Made by a program: the position numbers and the translations under genes. Below, one piece after another: positions 6,218 to 9,115 of a stretch of DNA of 9,115 bases. The DNA is taken from assembly GCA_002405435.1 (NCBI GenBank), contig DHLU01000022.1, positions 7,091 to 16,205 of the forward strand. Reading direction: 5' to 3'. How positions within the stretch are numbered: the first letter of the stretch is position 1; every line of letters begins with the position of its first letter. The notes under the pieces were generated by a model, which saw only the letters and a list, made by a program, of their open reading frames with translations, did not search any database and had not been told where the DNA came from. The stretch comes from Flavobacteriales bacterium UBA4660 (lineage in GTDB: Bacteria; Bacteroidota; Bacteroidia; Flavobacteriales_D; Sanyastnellaceae).

Positions 6218-6565
6218 ATGTCGTCTGTGAGACTGGAGAAAATTTCGGCGCTGATCAGGAAGGAATTGTCCCTCTTATTTCAGAAAAATATGAAGGTCAT
6301 GTTTGACGGTTTCATGGTTACCGTTACCCACGCCCGTGTTGCCCCTGACCTGAGTATGTGTAAGATTTACCTCAGTTTCTTTCCGGCCGGTTCGGCCAAC
6401 AGGGGCATGGAGTTGGTGGAGGACCAAAAAAGCAAAATCAGGAAGATGCTCGGCGACCAGACCGCTTCGCAATTGCGGAGGATTCCGGAACTGGTATTTC
6501 ATGTCGATGACTCACTTGATTATTCCGATGAAATTGAGCGACTGCTCGGAAAAAAGAAATCCTGA
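6218..6565 (+). CDS. rbfA: Ribosome-binding factor A
   Basis: RbfA is a cytoplasmic single-KH-domain factor that binds the 30S subunit and helps late 16S rRNA 5'-end maturation, including cold adaptation. At 115 aa it is the normal length. It starts with the helix VRLEKISALIRKELSLLF, continues with VTVTHARVAPDLSMCKIYLS (the alternating strand after the first helix, as in V-T-x-V-x-x-S-x-D-L-x-x-A-x-V-Y-x-S), and ends with RRIPELVFHVDDSLDYSDEI, the conserved R-x-x-P-x-L-x-F-x-x-D-x-S motif. The ATG at 6218 matches the family N-terminus. It is separated from the next gene by 14 nt and likely forms an operon with it. Confidence 0.95.
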   Translation: MSSVRLEKISALIRKELSLLFQKNMKVMFDGFMVTVTHARVAPDLSMCKIYLSFFPAGSANRGMELVEDQKSKIRKMLGDQTASQLRRIPELVFHVDDSLDYSDEIERLLGKKKS

Positions 6566-6579
6566 TCCAGGCAGAGGCC

Positions 6580-7386
6580 ATGCATTACGATCCCGTTAAA
6601 AAAACCCTTGGCAACATATTTAATGCCACGCCGCTGGCACGCATCCTGTTTTACAAGCTGCTCGACATCCTGCTGCTCAGAACCTGGCATATACACAGGG
6701 AATTGCGCAAGTGGAAAAAAACGGCGCCCGCCCGCGCGCACATTCTTGATGCGGGAAGCGGATTCGGACAGTACGCCTATTTCATGTCGGGCATGAGTGA
6801 ATCATATTGTGTGCTGGGCGTAGACGTCAAACAAGACCAGGTCTGTGATTGCAATACATTCTTTCGCCGTATTGGCCGGGAAAACGCGCTCTTCAGGGTC
6901 GATGATCTTACGACATTCCGCAAAGACAATTGTTTTGACCTCGTATTGTGTGTGGATGTGATGGAACATATCGAGGAAGATGTCAAAGTGATGACCAATT
7001 ACTGCAGCAGCCTTAAACCCGGAGGCCTGCTTATCATCAGTACACCCAGTGACCAGGGAGGAAGCGATGTACACGGCGACCAGGATACCTCATTCATCGA
7101 AGAGCACGTGCGCGACGGCTACAACATGAACGAAATAAAAGAGAAGCTCAAGACGGCCGGGTTTACCCGGGTGAAGGCCCATTACAGCTACGGTCCGCCG
7201 GGTCAGGTTTCGTGGAGGATTTCTATGAAATACCCGATGAAATTGCTCAACTTCTCCCAACTGTTTCTCATTGTATTGCCTGTGTATTACCTGGTGGTGA
7301 TGCCCGTAGCCATGGTGTTGAATTTTATTGACAGCCACGCCGCCCACCGCAGCGGAACCGGCCTGGTTGTGCTTGCCTGGAAATAG
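6580..7386 (+). CDS. Class I SAM-dependent methyltransferase with C-terminal membrane segment
   Basis: The 268-aa protein has a Rossmann methyltransferase core. Motif I is ILDAGSGFGQ (residues 55-64), the acidic residue that binds SAM ribose is probably Asp82 (VLGVDVKQ), FDLVLCVDVMEHIEED (119-134) covers motif IV, and LKPGGLLIISTPSD (145-158) is the strand that follows. The substrate cannot be told. About 25 hydrophobic residues (224-249) near the C-terminus look like a transmembrane or membrane-associated helix, and residues 20-37 are also hydrophobic with a basic flank, so the enzyme is probably at the inner membrane; a lipid or quinone-like substrate is only a guess. It lies 14 nt after rbfA and 78 nt before the permease, likely in one transcript. 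The gene ends in TAG. Confidence 0.8.
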   Translation: MHYDPVKKTLGNIFNATPLARILFYKLLDILLLRTWHIHRELRKWKKTAPARAHILDAGSGFGQYAYFMSGMSESYCVLGVDVKQDQVCDCNTFFRRIGRENALFRVDDLTTFRKDNCFDLVLCVDVMEHIEEDVKVMTNYCSSLKPGGLLIISTPSDQGGSDVHGDQDTSFIEEHVRDGYNMNEIKEKLKTAGFTRVKAHYSYGPPGQVSWRISMKYPMKLLNFSQLFLIVLPVYYLVVMPVAMVLNFIDSHAAHRSGTGLVVLAWK

Positions 7387-7464
7387 GCACGCCCGGTGGA
7401 GCATGCTGCCGGATGCCGCCCGAATGTTGACTGACCACCTTCAAACACTGTCTGAAATATCCGA

Positions 7465-8679
7465 CTGAGTTTTTATATATCGCGCCGCTATCTCTTCGCC
7501 AAAAAATCGAAGAACATCATCAATATCATCAGTGCAATTTCGATGGTGGTGGTGGCATTCATTACTGCGGCGATGATCTGTGTAATGAGCATCTTTAATG
7601 GAATTGAAAACCTGGTAAAGGAGCTTTTTGCCAACTTCGACGCACCGCTGACCGTGTTGCCGCGCGAGGGTAAGGTGTTTTCCGATTCGCTGCTGACAGA
7701 CACTGCGCTGATGAACTTGCCCGGTGTGGCCTCATACACACGGGTGGTGGAAGAAGATGCCTGGATCAATTTCGGTGACCAGAATGGTGTGGTCACCGTC
7801 AAGGGTATTGACACGGTCTTTGCCCGTAATTCACACATCTCCGGCATGATGTACGCCGGCTCGTTTGTCCTGAACCGCAAAGGATATGACTATGCCGTGC
7901 CCGGGCTGGCGGTATGTGGTCAACTGGGTATTCCCCTGGGCACAGAAGAACCCGTCATCATCAACATCAATGCGCCGGTCAGGGGAAGAAAACTGAGCCG
8001 CTACCGCGAAGCCGCATTCAACCAGGCTGCCGTGATGGTGGGTGGAGCTTTTTCAGTCAATGCCGAGCTCGACGCCAGGTACGTGTTCGTTCCGCTGGCC
8101 TTTGCCCGGGAAATTTTCGAAATGGACAGCGCAGTATCCGCCATAGAACTCACGCTTGAGCCGGATGCTGATGAAGCCGCTGTGCGCAGTGCGCTTGAAC
8201 AACGGCTTCCTGCCGAACTGATGGTTCAAAGCCGTTATGAAAAGAATGCGCTTGTTTACCAGACCAATGCCTCGGAAAAATGGGCAACCTTTCTGATTCT
8301 GGTTTTTATTCTGCTTATCGCGTGTTTTAACATCAGTGCCTCCCTCACCATGCTGATTATAGAAAAGAGGAATGATATCGGGATTCTTTCCAGCATGGGC
8401 GCAACACCGCAAATGATCAGGCAGATTTTTGTGCTCGAAGGCGTGCTAATTAATGCTACCGGAGCGTTTTCCGGCATGTTGCTCGGACTACTGATCTGTC
8501 AGCTGCAGGTGTCACTGGGTCTCATCCGTATGGAAGGAGCCATGGTCGAGTTTTATCCCGTACTCGTCAAAACGCGCGATGTGGCGGGCATTATGTGCAC
8601 AGTGCTGTTGGTAGGCTCGCTCTTTTCGCTGGTGCTGGTCAGGGTGCTGCTCAGGCGCTTCGCCGGAAAAACAGCCTGA
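7465..8679 (+). CDS. LolC/LolE/FtsX-type ABC transporter permease
   Basis: Four-helix MacB/LolCE-like topology: TM1 near the N-terminus (about residues 20-43), a large periplasmic domain, then TM2 (273-297), TM3 (324-350) and TM4 (372-396), numbered from 7465. EKRNDIGILSSMGATPQMIR after TM2 is the coupling-helix signature of LolC/E and FtsX permeases. Such proteins work with a LolD-type ATPase to extract lipoproteins from the inner membrane; no ATPase gene is in the window. The first ATG in frame is 7543, but it would cut into TM1. The conserved N-terminus FYISRRYLFAKKSKNIINII lies upstream in the same frame, open back to a TGA at 7453. No ATG, GTG or TTG exists between, so I place the start at CTG 7465; ATC 7459 or ATA 7477 are alternatives, or the start codon is mutated. 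Length from 7465 (404 aa) is typical of the family. Confidence 0.82.
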   Translation: MSFYISRRYLFAKKSKNIINIISAISMVVVAFITAAMICVMSIFNGIENLVKELFANFDAPLTVLPREGKVFSDSLLTDTALMNLPGVASYTRVVEEDAWINFGDQNGVVTVKGIDTVFARNSHISGMMYAGSFVLNRKGYDYAVPGLAVCGQLGIPLGTEEPVIININAPVRGRKLSRYREAAFNQAAVMVGGAFSVNAELDARYVFVPLAFAREIFEMDSAVSAIELTLEPDADEAAVRSALEQRLPAELMVQSRYEKNALVYQTNASEKWATFLILVFILLIACFNISASLTMLIIEKRNDIGILSSMGATPQMIRQIFVLEGVLINATGAFSGMLLGLLICQLQVSLGLIRMEGAMVEFYPVLVKTRDVAGIMCTVLLVGSLFSLVLVRVLLRRFAGKTA

Positions 8680-8701
8680 TGAACAGCTGTCATGGGGCTT
8701 A

Positions 8702-9115
8702 TCAGCGCAGCAGGGTGATGTGCCCCAGCAATTCGATCTCCTGACCCTCTTCAATGCCGATGCCACCGGTAGTGCGGTAGGTAATGCGGTAGAGATACAC
8801 CCCGTTGGGGACATAGTGCTCTCCGTCATTCCTGCGTTCACCCAGCCAGGGCTGGTTGATGTCATTCGACTCAAAGAAAAGCTCTCCCCAGCGGTTCCAT
8901 ATCTGCATCTTGAAAGACTCAATGTTTTCACCCTGGGCTAAAAACACATCATTGATTCCGTCGCCGTCAGGGGTAAAACAATTCGGCACATAAATCACGC
9001 CTTCGCATTGTTCGGCGACCACCATGGAAAACAGGTCGCTGCATCCGAAGGGTGTTGTCACGAGTACTGTATACAAGCCCGGCATGGTAACCTCGTAGGT
9101 CTGCTCGCCGCTGTT
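8702..9115 (-). CDS. T9SS type B cargo protein, C-terminal sorting domain (partial)
   Basis: The minus-strand frame is open to the window edge, so 137 C-terminal residues are seen. The first roughly 35 resemble the last strands of a PKD/Ig-like repeat (T-Y-E-V-T-M-P-G-L-Y-T-V then FGCSD). The rest matches the CHU_C / gliding-motility-associated C-terminal domain used for secretion and anchoring by the type IX system: VPNCFTPDGDGINDVF, IESFKMQIWNRWGELFFES, then PNGVYLYRITYR and the terminal LLGHITLLR. The mature protein is probably a large surface-exposed adhesin or enzyme, with its N-terminus outside the window. The gene is convergent with the permease, with 22 nt between stops and no clear terminator there. 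An internal Met codon at 9085 is not the start. Confidence 0.92.
   Translation of the reverse strand, partial: NSGEQTYEVTMPGLYTVLVTTPFGCSDLFSMVVAEQCEGVIYVPNCFTPDGDGINDVFLAQGENIESFKMQIWNRWGELFFESNDINQPWLGERRNDGEHYVPNGVYLYRITYRTTGGIGIEEGQEIELLGHITLLR

Noticed and set aside
7488..7880. 130-codon open frame on the minus strand
   Set aside because: It is antisense to the permease N-terminal region and periplasmic domain; the plus-strand reading is clearly conserved.
8680..8701. Bidirectional terminator between the convergent permease and T9SS cargo genes
   Set aside because: Only a short ACAGCTGT palindrome and a 5-bp CTGAT/ATCAG pairing are present, with no U-tract on either strand.

Overview
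The window is an ordinary stretch of a Bacteroidota chromosome, fairly GC-rich for the phylum. Three things support that placement. There is a GldH gliding lipoprotein. There is a protein ending in the CHU_C / T9SS type B C-terminal sorting domain. Several genes have the Bacteroidota -7 promoter hexamer (TAnnTTTG) instead of a clear Shine-Dalgarno. The genus cannot be told from the sequence alone.

Layout, left to right. Positions 2-1807 (+) hold the C-terminal part of a large secreted BNR/sortilin-like beta-propeller protein, cut by the window edge. Positions 1808-2228 are non-coding and rich in hairpins. They contain a textbook intrinsic terminator that works only for minus-strand transcription, which hints at an undescribed small or antisense RNA. 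Next come recO (about 2229-2942) and the DNA polymerase III delta' gene (3012-4151). A PSP1/RicT-family gene (4368-5672) follows. It is split by one in-frame TAA at 4605-4607, with recognisable family sequence on both sides in the same frame. gldH (5669-6133) overlaps its end by 4 nt. After a fresh promoter come rbfA (6218-6565), a class I SAM methyltransferase with a C-terminal membrane segment (6580-7386) and a LolC/LolE/FtsX-type permease (about 7465-8679) that seems to lack a canonical start codon. The last feature is on the minus strand, convergent with the permease: the C-terminal end of a T9SS type B cargo protein (8702-9115).

Functionally the window mixes DNA maintenance (RecO, delta'), ribosome assembly (RbfA), envelope work (GldH and the LolE-like permease) and secreted surface proteins (the BNR protein and the T9SS cargo). 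The gene set looks like core genome. I saw no mobile element, tRNA, rRNA, CRISPR array or defence system, and no new multi-gene system. The points most worth a second look are the in-frame stop in the PSP1/RicT gene, the minus-strand terminator with its hairpin cluster, the missing start codon of the permease, and the promoter boxes that sit almost on the start codons.
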